This document shows, one piece after another, positions 31,512-41,661 of a stretch of DNA of 64,000 nt. The stretch's first letter is position 1. Every line of letters begins with the position of its first letter. Made by a program: the position numbers and the translations under genes. Source of the DNA: Gemmatimonadota bacterium (GTDB lineage Bacteria; Gemmatimonadota; Gemmatimonadetes; Gemmatimonadales; Gemmatimonadaceae). The DNA is taken from the NCBI GenBank assembly GCA_028287345.1, contig JAQBPV010000442.1, forward strand, positions 17,806 through 81,805. The letters are read 5' to 3'. The notes beneath the pieces were generated by a model that saw only the letters and a program-made list of their open reading frames with translations, was not told the origin of the DNA and did not search any database.

Positions 31512-32855
31512 CTAGATCACCGCCGCCAACGCGAGCGTCAAGAGCAAGGCAACGACAGAGATCAACGTCTCGGCCACTGTCCATGTCTTGAAAGTCTGCG
31601 TCACCGTCAGGCCGAAGTACTGCTGCACCAACCAGAAGCCCCCGTCGTTGACGTGCGAGAGCGTCAGCGATCCGGCACCCGTCGCAAGGACCATCAGCTC
31701 CGGCGACACCCCGGTACTCGCTGTCGCGAGCGGGGCCACGATTCCGCACGCCGTCGTCATCGCCACTGTCGCCGACCCCGTGGCGACACGGATCAGCGCC
31801 GCCACCAACCACCCCAGCACGAGGGGTGACATGTTCACGTTTTTCGAGACACCGATGACGGCGGACGCGATTCCACTGTCCATCAGGATGCGGCCGAAGC
31901 CAGCGCCCGCACCTACGACGAGTGTCACCAGTGCAATGGGCGCCACCGAGTCACTGGTGAACTTCAGGATGTCCTCGCGATTGAATCCGCAGGCGCGTCC
32001 CAGCGTGTAGAAGCTCAGCAGCAGTGAGAGAAGCAACGCGACCACCGGATTGCCAGCCAACCGAAGCGCGTCATTCCCGAACGTCCCCGCCGGCGCGAGT
32101 TGGTCGGCCCAGTTCCCGACGAGGATCAAGACCACGGGAAGAAGAATCGTGAAGAGCGTGATCCCGAATCCGGGAAGCGCTTGCCGACGCGGTGCGTCGG
32201 TGAGCGCGTTCATCAACGCCGTGTTCGGCGTAGGAATCACATAGCGCGACACGAGCTTCGCGAAGATGGGTCCCGAGAGCGCCGCCGTCGGGATGCCCAC
32301 CGCCAGGCCGTAGAGCATCGTACGCCCGATATCCGCGTTGTACGCTGTCACGGCGAACAGCGCCGCCGGATGCGGTGGGAAGAGCCCGTGCACCACACTC
32401 AGTCCCGCAGCCATCGGAATTCCAACGAGCACCATCGACGCGCCCGTGCGTTTCGCGATGGTGAACGCGATGGGCACGAGCAACACGAAGCCGACGTCCC
32501 AGAAGACTGGAAGCCCGACGATGAACGCGACGCAGCCCATGGCCCAGTGGACGTTGCGCGGCCCGAACAGGCGAATCATCGTCTGTGCGATGGTATCCGC
32601 GCCGCCCGACTCCGCGAGCATCTTGCCGAGCATCGCGCCGAGCGCGATGACCATCGCCACGTGTCCGAGTGCGTTGCCGACACCGGTCTCGAACGACTTC
32701 ACGATGGTGTTCATCGGCATGCCGACGGCGATGCCGAGCGTGAGTGAGACGATGACGAGCGTGACGAACGGATTGAGCCTGAACTTCGCGATCAGGATGA
32801 CGAGCAGGACGATCGCCGCCGCGGCGTAGATCAGGAGAAGATTGCCTTGAATCAT
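31512..32855 (-). CDS. GntP-family gluconate/organic acid permease
   Basis: 447 aa polytopic; ATGSATVAMTTACGIVAPL and SHVNDGGFWLVQQYFGLTVTQTFKTWTVAET. Confidence 0.92.
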   Translation of the reverse strand: MIQGNLLLIYAAAAIVLLVILIAKFRLNPFVTLVIVSLTLGIAVGMPMNTIVKSFETGVGNALGHVAMVIALGAMLGKMLAESGGADTIAQTMIRLFGPRNVHWAMGCVAFIVGLPVFWDVGFVLLVPIAFTIAKRTGASMVLVGIPMAAGLSVVHGLFPPHPAALFAVTAYNADIGRTMLYGLAVGIPTAALSGPIFAKLVSRYVIPTPNTALMNALTDAPRRQALPGFGITLFTILLPVVLILVGNWADQLAPAGTFGNDALRLAGNPVVALLLSLLLSFYTLGRACGFNREDILKFTSDSVAPIALVTLVVGAGAGFGRILMDSGIASAVIGVSKNVNMSPLVLGWLVAALIRVATGSATVAMTTACGIVAPLATASTGVSPELMVLATGAGSLTLSHVNDGGFWLVQQYFGLTVTQTFKTWTVAETLISVVALLLTLALAAVI

Positions 32856-32926
32856 GGGCGCAACTCTGCACCAAAGCCGGGCGCATGGATAGACCTCGCC
32901 CTTCCGCGCCGCTACGTTGGACCGCC

Positions 32927-34372
32927 ATGAATCGGTGCGACACGCTCATCGCCAACGCGCAGGTGGTCGACGGAACGGGGGAACCGGCGCGGCGCGCCGA
33001 CGTTGCCGTCCGCGACGGCCGGATCGTCGCGATCGGGAGTCTGCGAGACTGGACGTCAGCCGAAGTCGTCGACGCAGGGGACAAGGTGTTGAGCGCCGGA
33101 TTCATCGACGTCCACACACACGATGACATCTCCGTCATTCGCACTCCGGAGATGTGGCCCAAGCTGTCGCAGGGTGTCACCACGGTGATCGTCGGCAACT
33201 GCGGTATCAGCGCGGCACCTGTGCGGCTGCGCGGCGAGGTGCCCGATCCCATGAACCTGCTCGGACGCAGGGAGGATTTCAGCTATCCGACATTTGCGGC
33301 CTACCGCGACGCAGTCGAACGTGCATCGCCAGCCGTGAACGTCGCGGCCCTCGTGGGACACACGGCGCTCAGAAGCAATCACATGAATAGCTTCGATCGT
33401 GCGGCGACATCACGTGAGATCGAGGCGATGCGCGCAGAATTGTCCGAGTCGTTGGCGGCGGGCGCGCTGGGCCTGAGCACCGGGCTCGCCTACGCCAACG
33501 CGTTCTCCGCCCCGACCGAGGAGGTCGTGGCCCTCGCCGAGCCACTGCATTCGGCAGGCGCGCTGTACGCAACTCACATGCGGACCGAGCACGTCGCAAT
33601 TCGCTCGGCCATCGACGAAGCCGTGCGCGTAGGACACGAGGCCCGTGTGCCCGTGGCGATCTCGCACCTCAAGTGCGCGGGCCGCGAGAACTGGGGGCGC
33701 AGTGCGGAGGTGCTCGCCGCGCTCGACGACGCGCGCGCGTCGTCGGCAATCGGGTGGGATTGCTATCCGTACTCGGCCAGCTCATCTACGCTCGATCTCG
33801 GCCAGGTGAACGAGAGCATCGAGATCATCATCACGTGGTCGGACCCGCATCCAGAAGTCGCAGGCAGTTCGCTCGCTGCAATCGCCAGGGAATGGAACGC
33901 GACGCTCATCGACACCGCTCGGCGGCTGCAGCCCGCCGGCGCGATCTACCACTCGATGTCCGAGCAGGACATGACGCGCATTCTGCGACATCCCACCACG
34001 GTGATCGGTTCGGACGGACTGCCGAACGATCCGCGTCCGCATCCTCGGCTCTGGGGTGCGTTTCCGCGTGTATTGGGACGCTATTGCCGCGATGAGAAGT
34101 TGTTTCCACTCACCGAAGCGGTGCACAAGATGACGGGGTTGTCGGCGCGGCGCTTCGGCCTTGTCGAGCGCGGCGAGATCCGCGAAGGGTTCTGGGCGGA
34201 TCTCGTGTTGTTCGACGCTGCGACGATTCGCGACGTTGCAACGTACGCCGACCCGATGCGCGCGGCAGAGGGCATCGCGGCCGTCTGGGTCAACGGCGTA
34301 TGTGCGAGTCGCGATCAGGTGCCGACGGGGGATCGTGCGGGTCGGTTCCTGCCGCGGCGACACGTTGGCTAG
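32927..34372 (+). CDS. D-aminoacylase / N-acyl-D-amino-acid deacylase family amidohydrolase
   Basis: MNRCDTLIANAQVVDGTG...GFIDVHTHDD...TTVIVGNCGIS...SDGLPNDPRPHPRLWGAFPRVLG. Confidence 0.92.
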   Translation: MNRCDTLIANAQVVDGTGEPARRADVAVRDGRIVAIGSLRDWTSAEVVDAGDKVLSAGFIDVHTHDDISVIRTPEMWPKLSQGVTTVIVGNCGISAAPVRLRGEVPDPMNLLGRREDFSYPTFAAYRDAVERASPAVNVAALVGHTALRSNHMNSFDRAATSREIEAMRAELSESLAAGALGLSTGLAYANAFSAPTEEVVALAEPLHSAGALYATHMRTEHVAIRSAIDEAVRVGHEARVPVAISHLKCAGRENWGRSAEVLAALDDARASSAIGWDCYPYSASSSTLDLGQVNESIEIIITWSDPHPEVAGSSLAAIAREWNATLIDTARRLQPAGAIYHSMSEQDMTRILRHPTTVIGSDGLPNDPRPHPRLWGAFPRVLGRYCRDEKLFPLTEAVHKMTGLSARRFGLVERGEIREGFWADLVLFDAATIRDVATYADPMRAAEGIAAVWVNGVCASRDQVPTGDRAGRFLPRRHVG

Positions 34373-34478
34373 GTTCGCCGATCTGCGCGCCGGGCGCCGC
34401 GCGCTGGCCGAGTCGTTGGCGCACTACCGCGGCGATGCGAGTGCGTTGGTGTTGGGCGTCGCGCTGCACTACAACTAG
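34365..34478 (+). pseudogene. Possible truncated 5' remnant of a phosphoribosyltransferase-like gene
   Basis: TTG-initiated 37-aa frame (M/L)ARFADLRAGRRALAESLAHYRGDASALVLGVALHYN* resembles the N-terminus of predicted phosphoribosyltransferases. Confidence 0.4.
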
Positions 34479-34520
34479 TCTCGGTGACACGCCAAGGCAA
34501 ATGGGCACGCCACCGAGACT
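34477..34520. repeat. Perfect 10-bp inverted repeat AGTCTCGGTG-N24-CACCGAGACT
   Basis: Arms 34477-34486 and 34511-34520 between convergent genes. Confidence 0.65.
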
Positions 34521-34544
34521 CGAGCTAGGCGCTGGAGCGGGCAA

Positions 34545-35927
34545 TCAGCCACCAAGTATCGCCATTCCCGCTTGCAGGTCGCCGGCGTAGTACGACATGG
34601 CCGCGCGCTGGAACGCGACTGTGTATCGCGCGGTGACGACGGCGCTGGCCGCCTGCAGCTGTGCGGCACGGGCCTGCGTGAGCTCGAGCAACGTCGACGA
34701 TCCGAGCTCGTAGCGCTTCTGCGTCGTCGTCACAGCGAGATCGGCCGCCTTCTGCTGCGCCTGCGTGGCGACGAGTTGCTGGCGCGCCGTCTCGTAATCG
34801 AGATACGCACGTCGCACCTCGAGGCCGACAGCCTGTCGCTGATTCTCCAGCGCGAGGCGAGCGTTGTCCTCCTGGAGACGGGCCTGCTGCGTCGCGATGC
34901 TTGTGGCGCCGCGATCGAACAGCGGGAACGACACACCGATGCCGACGGAGCCGCCGCGACGCTGGTTGAGCTGATCGACCAGTCCGAGGTCGGTGGCGGA
35001 GCTGAACGCCGTGTTGTAGCCGACGCTGAGCGAGACGGTCGGCAGTTTCGCGCCGGACGCACCCTTCACCGTCTGCGCTGACGCACTGACCCGCGACTGT
35101 TCGGCCGCAAGGTCGCTGCGTCGTGCAAAGGCGCGCTCGAGCAGGCTGTCGAGGTGGATGGTTGTTGTCGTCGGATCCGTTGCGACGGCCGGCGTCGCGA
35201 ATTGATAGTTGCTGCGTGGATCGAGTTGCAGCGTCTGCATGAGTCCGATCTTTCCGAGCTCCACATCACGCTGCGCCGCCACCACGGTGGACCGTGCGCT
35301 CGCCGTCGCGGCCTGCTGCTGATAGAGGTCGCTGATTGCACGCGTGCCAGCCTGGACGAACTTGTTGATCTGCGCCTCCTGCGCCTCGAGCGCAACGAGG
35401 TTCTCGCGTTGGATGCGCAACTGCTCCTGCGCCTTCACGAGCGTGAGAAAGTCGGACGCCACGGTGAACACCGTCGTCTGCCGGGCGCGCGCGAGCTCAT
35501 TCGAACTTGCCGTCTGGTCGAGTTGCGCCGCGCGGAGGGCGGTGACGTTTCGCATTCCGTCGAACAGCGTCACCGACGACGACACGCCCGTGTTCAGCGT
35601 GGACGTCGTCTGCGTGACGATGGTGCCTTCGGACTGGTTGAAGGTGCGACCGAGCGTCTGCGCCGTGTTCGTCGACAGCGAGAGCGTCGGCAGGAATGCC
35701 TGCTTTCGCGATGATACGACGGTTGCACTGAGCGTCGACGCGTTCTCCGACTGTCTGAGCACCGCGTTCTGTCGCAGTGCGATGCTCATCGCTTCGTCGA
35801 AGGTGATGGTGTCGGACGTCGGCGAGGTCGCCGCGACCTGGGCCTCTGCACTGGACGACAGGAGACCGATGCTTCCGAGCGTCGCGATACCGATCGCGAC
35901 GATGCGCGAATATTTGAAGAACTTCAT
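34545..35927 (-). CDS. TolC-family outer membrane efflux protein
   Basis: 460 aa with signal peptide, TolC-like repeats, located with MacAB-type genes. Confidence 0.9.
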   Translation of the reverse strand: MKFFKYSRIVAIGIATLGSIGLLSSSAEAQVAATSPTSDTITFDEAMSIALRQNAVLRQSENASTLSATVVSSRKQAFLPTLSLSTNTAQTLGRTFNQSEGTIVTQTTSTLNTGVSSSVTLFDGMRNVTALRAAQLDQTASSNELARARQTTVFTVASDFLTLVKAQEQLRIQRENLVALEAQEAQINKFVQAGTRAISDLYQQQAATASARSTVVAAQRDVELGKIGLMQTLQLDPRSNYQFATPAVATDPTTTTIHLDSLLERAFARRSDLAAEQSRVSASAQTVKGASGAKLPTVSLSVGYNTAFSSATDLGLVDQLNQRRGGSVGIGVSFPLFDRGATSIATQQARLQEDNARLALENQRQAVGLEVRRAYLDYETARQQLVATQAQQKAADLAVTTTQKRYELGSSTLLELTQARAAQLQAASAVVTARYTVAFQRAAMSYYAGDLQAGMAILGG

Positions 35928-35958
35928 GGTGGGTGACCTCTATGGTGACGGCAGCGCG

Positions 35959-37176
35959 TTACTCGAAGCGCAGCGCTTGAATGGGATCGAGCGACGCGGC
36001 CTTGCGCGCCGGGTAGTAGCCGAAGAAGATGCCAACCGCCGCCGAGAATCCGACCGCGAGCAACACGGCCGACGCCGGTGTGGTGACGCGCCAGCCGGTG
36101 AAGTGGCCGACGAGTGCTGCTCCGCCGGTTCCCGCGGCGAGCCCCACGATGCCGCCGAGCAGGCACATCACGATGCTCTCGACGAGGAACTGCGTGAGCA
36201 CGTCGCCGCCGCGCGCGCCGATGGCCATGCGGATACCGATCTCACGCGTCCGCTCCGTCACCGACACGAGCATGATGTTCATGATGCCGATGCCGCCGAC
36301 GATGAGCGACACCGAGGCGATCGCGGCCAGCAGGGACGTCATCACGGAGCTGGTGCTCGTTGCCGCCTGCGCGATGGTGGTCTGATCGCGGACGGTGAAG
36401 TCATCGGGTCCGCCGGGATTGATGCCGTGCGCATCGCGCATGATGTCGCGAATTTCGTTCTGCGCTTCGGCAAGCACCTTCGGATCCGACGCGCTAGCGA
36501 GGATCTGCCCGAGGAAGCTGAAACCGTTCAGCCGCGACTGCGCCGTGGTGTATGGCACGAGCACGACGTCGTCCTGGTCCGAGCCGTTGGCCGTCTGGCC
36601 CTTGCTCGCCAGTACGCCCACCACGGTGAACGGCGAGCGGCCAAGCCGAATCTCGCTGCCCACGGGATCGATGTCGGGAAACAGGTTCTTCGCCACCGTG
36701 GCGCCGAGGACGACGACTGTCCGCTTGGAACGCACGTCGTCGTCGCTGAACAGCGAGCCGCTCGTCACGCCCCAGTTGCGAATCGTCAGGTAGTCCGTCG
36801 CCACGCCATTCACTTCAGCGCGCCAGTTCTTCCCTGCACCGACGATCTGCGTGCGTGTCACGATCACCGGCGACACGGCAGCGAGCATCGTCGCCTGGCT
36901 CTTGATCTTGTCCACGTCCGCGACGGTCAGGCGGTTGAACGACTGCGCACCCTGGCTCGCGCCGCCCGCGTTCGTCGTACCGGCGGTGATGACGATGAGG
37001 TTGGTGCCGAGGTTTTCGATCTGCTGCTTGATCTGCGACTGCGCGCCATTGCCGATGGCGACCATCACGATCACCGCACCCACGCCGATCACGATGCCGA
37101 GCATCGTGAGCAACGTGCGCATCTTGTTCTTCAGGATGCTCTGCAGCGACATCTTGAGCAGGATTCTGTTCTTCAT
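35959..37176 (-). CDS. ABC transporter permease (MacB/FtsX-like)
   Basis: 405 aa; [46 protein letters not shown]...; C-terminal [18 protein letters not shown]. Confidence 0.93.
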   Translation of the reverse strand: MKNRILLKMSLQSILKNKMRTLLTMLGIVIGVGAVIVMVAIGNGAQSQIKQQIENLGTNLIVITAGTTNAGGASQGAQSFNRLTVADVDKIKSQATMLAAVSPVIVTRTQIVGAGKNWRAEVNGVATDYLTIRNWGVTSGSLFSDDDVRSKRTVVVLGATVAKNLFPDIDPVGSEIRLGRSPFTVVGVLASKGQTANGSDQDDVVLVPYTTAQSRLNGFSFLGQILASASDPKVLAEAQNEIRDIMRDAHGINPGGPDDFTVRDQTTIAQAATSTSSVMTSLLAAIASVSLIVGGIGIMNIMLVSVTERTREIGIRMAIGARGGDVLTQFLVESIVMCLLGGIVGLAAGTGGAALVGHFTGWRVTTPASAVLLAVGFSAAVGIFFGYYPARKAASLDPIQALRFE

Positions 37177-37958
37177 GCTGCCTCCTCCACCACATCGAAC
37201 GGATCGCTCTCGATGTTGGTGAGATCGTCGGCGGCAATGCGCCGTCCAACGACAGGGTGGTCGCGAATGATGTGGCCATCGCGGACTTCCACGATGCGCT
37301 TCGCGTACTGCGCGATGTCCGGCTCGTGCGTGACGATAAGGATGGTGATGCCCTGATCGTTGAGCTCCTGAAACAGGGCCATCACTTCGATCGATGTGCG
37401 CGAGTCGAGATTGCCCGTGGGCTCGTCGGCGAGCAGCAGCGTCGGCTGCGTCACCATGGCCCGCGCAATCGCGACGCGCTGCTGCTGTCCACCCGAAAGC
37501 TCGCCCGACTGGTGATCGAGCCGGTCGCCGAGGCCGACCTTCGCCAGCGCCTCTTCGGCGCGACGCCGAGAGTCGGTGCCGCTCGTGCCGCGGCGATAGA
37601 GCAGCGGCAGCTCGACGTTGTCCACCGCACTCGTGCGCGGCAGCAGGTTGAAACCCTGGAAGATGAAGCCGAGCTTCTCGTTGCGGAGATCGGCGAGATC
37701 GTTCTTGCTCAAACCGTTCACCTGCTTGCCGTCGAGCGTGTAGTTGCCCGCCGTCGGGATGTCGAGGCAGCCGAGGATGTTCATCAGTGTGGACTTACCC
37801 GATCCCGAGGTGCCCATGACGGCGAGCATCTCTCCGCGCTCGACGCTCAGGTCGACGCCGCGCAGCGCGAACACTTCGTTCGTCCCCATGCGGTAGACCT
37901 TCTTGACGCCGGCGAGGCGAATGACTGGAGAGCTCATGGTATGATTGGATTTGGTCAT
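37173..37958 (-). CDS. ABC transporter ATP-binding protein (MacB/LolD-like)
   Basis: Walker [13 protein letters not shown], signature [14 protein letters not shown], Walker [13 protein letters not shown]. Confidence 0.95.
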   Translation of the reverse strand: MTKSNHTMSSPVIRLAGVKKVYRMGTNEVFALRGVDLSVERGEMLAVMGTSGSGKSTLMNILGCLDIPTAGNYTLDGKQVNGLSKNDLADLRNEKLGFIFQGFNLLPRTSAVDNVELPLLYRRGTSGTDSRRRAEEALAKVGLGDRLDHQSGELSGGQQQRVAIARAMVTQPTLLLADEPTGNLDSRTSIEVMALFQELNDQGITILIVTHEPDIAQYAKRIVEVRDGHIIRDHPVVGRRIAADDLTNIESDPFDVVEEAA

Positions 37959-37972
37959 GTCATCGTCTCCGA

Positions 37973-39235
37973 TCAGAAGGGACCCGGAGGACCACCGCGA
38001 CCACCCGTGGTGGCCGGCTGCAGCGGATTCTTGGTCGCCGCGGTTGCGCCAGGCGCAGCGGCGCCCGCCTGCTGCGTTCCGAGCACGATCGCCGCGCCCG
38101 CGTTGAGATCCTTGCTGTCGATCTGGGTGCGCGAGCCGTCGGTGAGTCCGGTCCGGACGGTGTGCTTCTGCAATACGCCGTTGGCGTCGACGGTCCAGAT
38201 GCTTCCGCGTGTTGCGCCTGCACCTGCGGGGCGCGTTCCGGCGGGACGTGCGCCAGCAGGACGTCCGGCGCCAGTTGGGCGCGCCTTCGCGGCCGCACTA
38301 TCAACCGGTACCGCGCCGGCCGGTGGCGTAAAGCGCAACGCCGTGGTGGGAACGGTGAGCACGCTGTCAGCGCTGCCGGTGACGAACTTCGCTGTCGCCG
38401 TCATGCCAGGGAGCAGCTTGCCATCCTGATTCTGCACCGAGATGATCGCCGTGTAGCTCACGACGTTGTTGACCGTCGTGGAGTTGAGGCGCACCTGCTT
38501 CACCTTGCCCGTGAACTGGCGATCCTTATATGACTGCACCGAGAACGAGACGTCCTGATCAGGCGTGATGAGCCCGATGTCGCTCTCGTCCACGTTCGCG
38601 AGGATCTGCATCTGCGAGAGGTCGTTGGCGATGACGAACAGCTTCGGCGCCGAGAGACTCGCGGCGACGGTCTGCCCCACGTCCATCGCGCGCTCGACAA
38701 CGACACCGTCGATGGGCGAGTAGATGTTCGTATACGAGAGATTCTGCCGCGCCTTCTGCAGGCTGATGTCGGCCGACGTGTAGTTCGCCTTCGCGATAGC
38801 GTACGTCGACACCGAGGCGTTGAACTCGACGTCGGTGACGATCTTTTGGTCGTGCAGCGTCTTGTTGCGCTCGTACTCGAGCTTGGCCTGCGTCAACGGA
38901 GCCTGTGCGCGCGCGACACCGGCCTGTGCATCCTGCACGGCCTGCTGCTGCAGCGTGGGGTCGATGCGCGCGATGAGCTGGCCCTTCTTGACATGGTCGT
39001 TGAAGTCGACGTTGATCGCCGAGATCTGCCCGGAGACCTGCGTGCCGACTTCGACGGTGCGCACGGCGCCGAGAGTACCGGTGGCCGACACGGTCGCGCG
39101 AATGTTGCCGCGCTCGACGCTACCAAGGCGGTATTGCGGTGTACTGCTGGCGTCGGCCCGCTGGTGCACCCACAGCGCCGCGCCGAGTGAAGTCGCCGTG
39201 AGTACGGCGGCGATGATGCGTGTCTTGTTGGTCAT
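37973..39235 (-). CDS. Periplasmic adaptor / membrane fusion protein (MacA-like)
   Basis: 420 aa; VSATGTLGAVRTVEVGTQVSGQISAINVDFNDHVKKGQLIARID; proline/glycine-rich repeat near C-terminus. Confidence 0.92.
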   Translation of the reverse strand: MTNKTRIIAAVLTATSLGAALWVHQRADASSTPQYRLGSVERGNIRATVSATGTLGAVRTVEVGTQVSGQISAINVDFNDHVKKGQLIARIDPTLQQQAVQDAQAGVARAQAPLTQAKLEYERNKTLHDQKIVTDVEFNASVSTYAIAKANYTSADISLQKARQNLSYTNIYSPIDGVVVERAMDVGQTVAASLSAPKLFVIANDLSQMQILANVDESDIGLITPDQDVSFSVQSYKDRQFTGKVKQVRLNSTTVNNVVSYTAIISVQNQDGKLLPGMTATAKFVTGSADSVLTVPTTALRFTPPAGAVPVDSAAAKARPTGAGRPAGARPAGTRPAGAGATRGSIWTVDANGVLQKHTVRTGLTDGSRTQIDSKDLNAGAAIVLGTQQAGAAAPGATAATKNPLQPATTGGRGGPPGPF

Positions 39236-39368
39236 GATGTCCTCGAAGGCGGGCAGTGGGTAAGCGTGTTTCGCTCATGCACGATACCCGCATCGATTGT
39301 CGCTGTGGTGCGCCCTGTTCCGAGACGCCGTTGCATGTCATGAACGGCGTTCTGTGTGGCATGAGCGG

Positions 39369-39566
39369 AACTGCCACAGCTCACACGGATGAACAGACGC
39401 GGATGACTGCCGGATTTTCACGGATCAAACAGCACCTTCCTTGTTTCGTAGTATCCGTGAACATCCAGGTGCTTTCCGTGTCGGTTATCCGTGTAGGCAG
39501 TTGTGTTTTGCAGTATCCGTGAAAATCCGGCAGTACTCCGTGTCGGTTATCCGCGTCAGGCAGTTG
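39369..39566. repeat. Dispersed ~200-nt long-stem inverted-repeat element, family A copy 2 (duplicated right arm)
   Basis: ACTGCCGGATTTTCACGGAT (39406-39425) is the exact reverse complement of 39515-39534; right arm occurs twice with 62-nt period (39451 and 39513). Confidence 0.85.
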
Positions 39567-39676
39567 TGCGTTTCCGCTTTCACTCGAACCATCCCGAGGC
39601 GGCTCATGACACCCTCACCACGGTTCGTGCCTCCACACCTACCGCCCAAGAGCACCATCCGCGTAAATCTCCTTCC

Positions 39677-40834
39677 ATGGAAGCACACGCCAACGACCAG
39701 GACCTCCCGCTCACGCGACGCGAGATCGCGACGATCATCGCGTTCTGGACCGCGTTCGCGATGCTGCAATTCGCGAACAGGCTGTTCGACGCGATGTCCC
39801 GCCCTGGCCCGACGAACTTCCAGAGCGGATGGCTCACCATCCCGCTCGTCGATTCCATCTCCTGGGCGCTGCTCACCGCCCCGCTCTTCTGGCTCGCGTC
39901 GCGCTACTCCACGGATCGCGTGTCACGCCGCCAGCAGTTCCTGGTATTCGGTGCCGTCGGTCTCGTCGTCGTTCTTCTCGTCGGAGTGCTGGGCACCGAG
40001 GCGCGCTCCATCCTCGGCTCGGCACCTCCGGGTGGAGGTGGCGGGGGCGGCCGAGGAGGACGTGGAAATCGCCCGCCTCCCTTCTGGTTCGGCATCCTCA
40101 ACGCGCTCGTCATCTATTTCGGTGTGATCGCGGCCGGCATCGCGCGAGCATACTCGGTGCGCTATCGCGCGCGTCGCGAGCAGACGGTCAAGCTCGAGCG
40201 ACAGCTCGCCGAGGCACGCCTCGATGCGCTGCGTCGCCAGCTCGATCCGCACTTTCTCTTCAACACGCTCAACGTGATCTCGTCGCTCGTCGAGCGCGAT
40301 CCACGTGGCGTGCGACGGATGATCTCGCGGCTCGGTGGCCTGCTGCGATTCAGTATCGAGGGAGCGCAGGCACCGGAGATACCTCTGCGGCAGGAGCTCA
40401 AGCTGCTCGAGCAATACCTCGACATCATGCAAGTGCGCTTTCAGGGACGTCTCGAGACGGTCGTGGAGGCGGATCCGCGCACGCTCGGCGCGCTCGTTCC
40501 TACGCTCATCCTGCAGCCGCTCGTGGAGAACGCGATCAAGCACGGCATCGAGCGACAGCGTGAGGGTGGTCGTATTCGCATCGAGACGCTGCTGCGCGAT
40601 GACGTACTGGTGCTTCGCGTCACCGACAACGGAGCCGGGCTCACGCCGTCTGCGAGCAACGGGAGCGACACGACGGGCACCGGCGTCGGGCTGCGCAATA
40701 CGCGCGCACGACTGGCGGAGCTCTATGGAACGAAGCAGAGTTTCTCGCTGTCCGCCGCGCCGGAAGGTGGCGCAGTGGCCGAGGTGTCGCTTCCGCTGCA
40801 TTCCACGGAGCCGTTGGAGGTCGCGCATGGCTGA
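39677..40834 (+). CDS. LytS/YehU-type sensor histidine kinase
   Basis: Multi-TM N-terminus then ARLDALRRQLDPHFLFNTLNVISSLVE...PTLILQPLVENAIKHGIE; start ATG 39677. Confidence 0.92.
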   Translation: MEAHANDQDLPLTRREIATIIAFWTAFAMLQFANRLFDAMSRPGPTNFQSGWLTIPLVDSISWALLTAPLFWLASRYSTDRVSRRQQFLVFGAVGLVVVLLVGVLGTEARSILGSAPPGGGGGGGRGGRGNRPPPFWFGILNALVIYFGVIAAGIARAYSVRYRARREQTVKLERQLAEARLDALRRQLDPHFLFNTLNVISSLVERDPRGVRRMISRLGGLLRFSIEGAQAPEIPLRQELKLLEQYLDIMQVRFQGRLETVVEADPRTLGALVPTLILQPLVENAIKHGIERQREGGRIRIETLLRDDVLVLRVTDNGAGLTPSASNGSDTTGTGVGLRNTRARLAELYGTKQSFSLSAAPEGGAVAEVSLPLHSTEPLEVAHG

Positions 40835-41660
40835 TTCGCTCAACGTCGGCAACGCGCCGCTGCGCGTGCTCGTCGTCGACGACGAACCACTCAATCGACT
40901 TCGCCTGGAAGATCTGTTGCGGCGAGAGACCGGAGTCGCTGAGATCCTCAGCGCGAGCGATGGATACGAGGCAGTCACCGCCATACGCGCCGAACGTCCC
41001 GATCTCGTCTTCCTCGACGTGCAGATGCCCGGGAAGACCGGTCTCGACGTCGTGCGCGAAGTCGGCGCCGATGCGATGCCCGCGACGATCTTCGTCACCG
41101 CATACGATCAGTACGCGGTGGAAGCGTTCGCCGTCGCCGCCGTGGATTATCTCGTGAAGCCGTTCGATGACGAGCGCTTCGAGGAGGCGTTTCGTCGCGC
41201 GAGAAAGACGCTGGCCGCGAACGACATGGGCCGGCTCCGCGAACAGCTCCTGTCGATCCTGCAGCCGGGCGCGAACGCGGAACGTGACGGCACCAGCGCT
41301 ACGTCTGCCGCGCCGGGATCGCCCTACCTCGAGCGACTTGCCGTCGAGATTCGCGGCACCGTGAAGCCCGTGCTCGTGCAGGAGATCGACTACATCACGT
41401 CCGACGGACCCTATGCGGAGCTGCACGTCGCCGGACGACGCCACGTGATCCGCGAAACGATGCAGACGCTCGAGGAGCGACTCGATCCGTCGAAGTTCAT
41501 GCGCGTGCATCGCTCCGTCATCGTGCGACTCGAGCTCATCGAGTCACTGGAGCGCGGTGCCGGCGGCGACGGCGAGCTCCGACTGCGTGGCGGCGCGCGC
41601 CTTCGCGTGAGCCGGACGCGGCGCGAAGCGCTCGAGCGGTGGCTCGGCCTCGCGCGCTGA
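40827..41660 (+). CDS. LytTR-family response regulator
   Basis: Receiver LRVLVVDDEPLNRLRLEDLL and LytTR domain DYITSDGPYAELHVAGRRHVIRETMQTLEERL; overlaps kinase 3' end. Confidence 0.94.
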   Translation: MADSLNVGNAPLRVLVVDDEPLNRLRLEDLLRRETGVAEILSASDGYEAVTAIRAERPDLVFLDVQMPGKTGLDVVREVGADAMPATIFVTAYDQYAVEAFAVAAVDYLVKPFDDERFEEAFRRARKTLAANDMGRLREQLLSILQPGANAERDGTSATSAAPGSPYLERLAVEIRGTVKPVLVQEIDYITSDGPYAELHVAGRRHVIRETMQTLEERLDPSKFMRVHRSVIVRLELIESLERGAGGDGELRLRGGARLRVSRTRREALERWLGLAR

Positions 41661-41661
41661 C

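Noticed and set aside
34545-39235. MacAB-TolC operon as a novel transporter
   Set aside because: Gene order and motifs fit common tripartite ABC efflux systems; reported only as ordinary features.
39484-39494. TTATCCGTG resembling a DnaA box (TTATCCACA)
   Set aside because: Part of the family A submotif ATCCGTG; no DnaA-box cluster or AT-rich unwinding element, so no oriC call.
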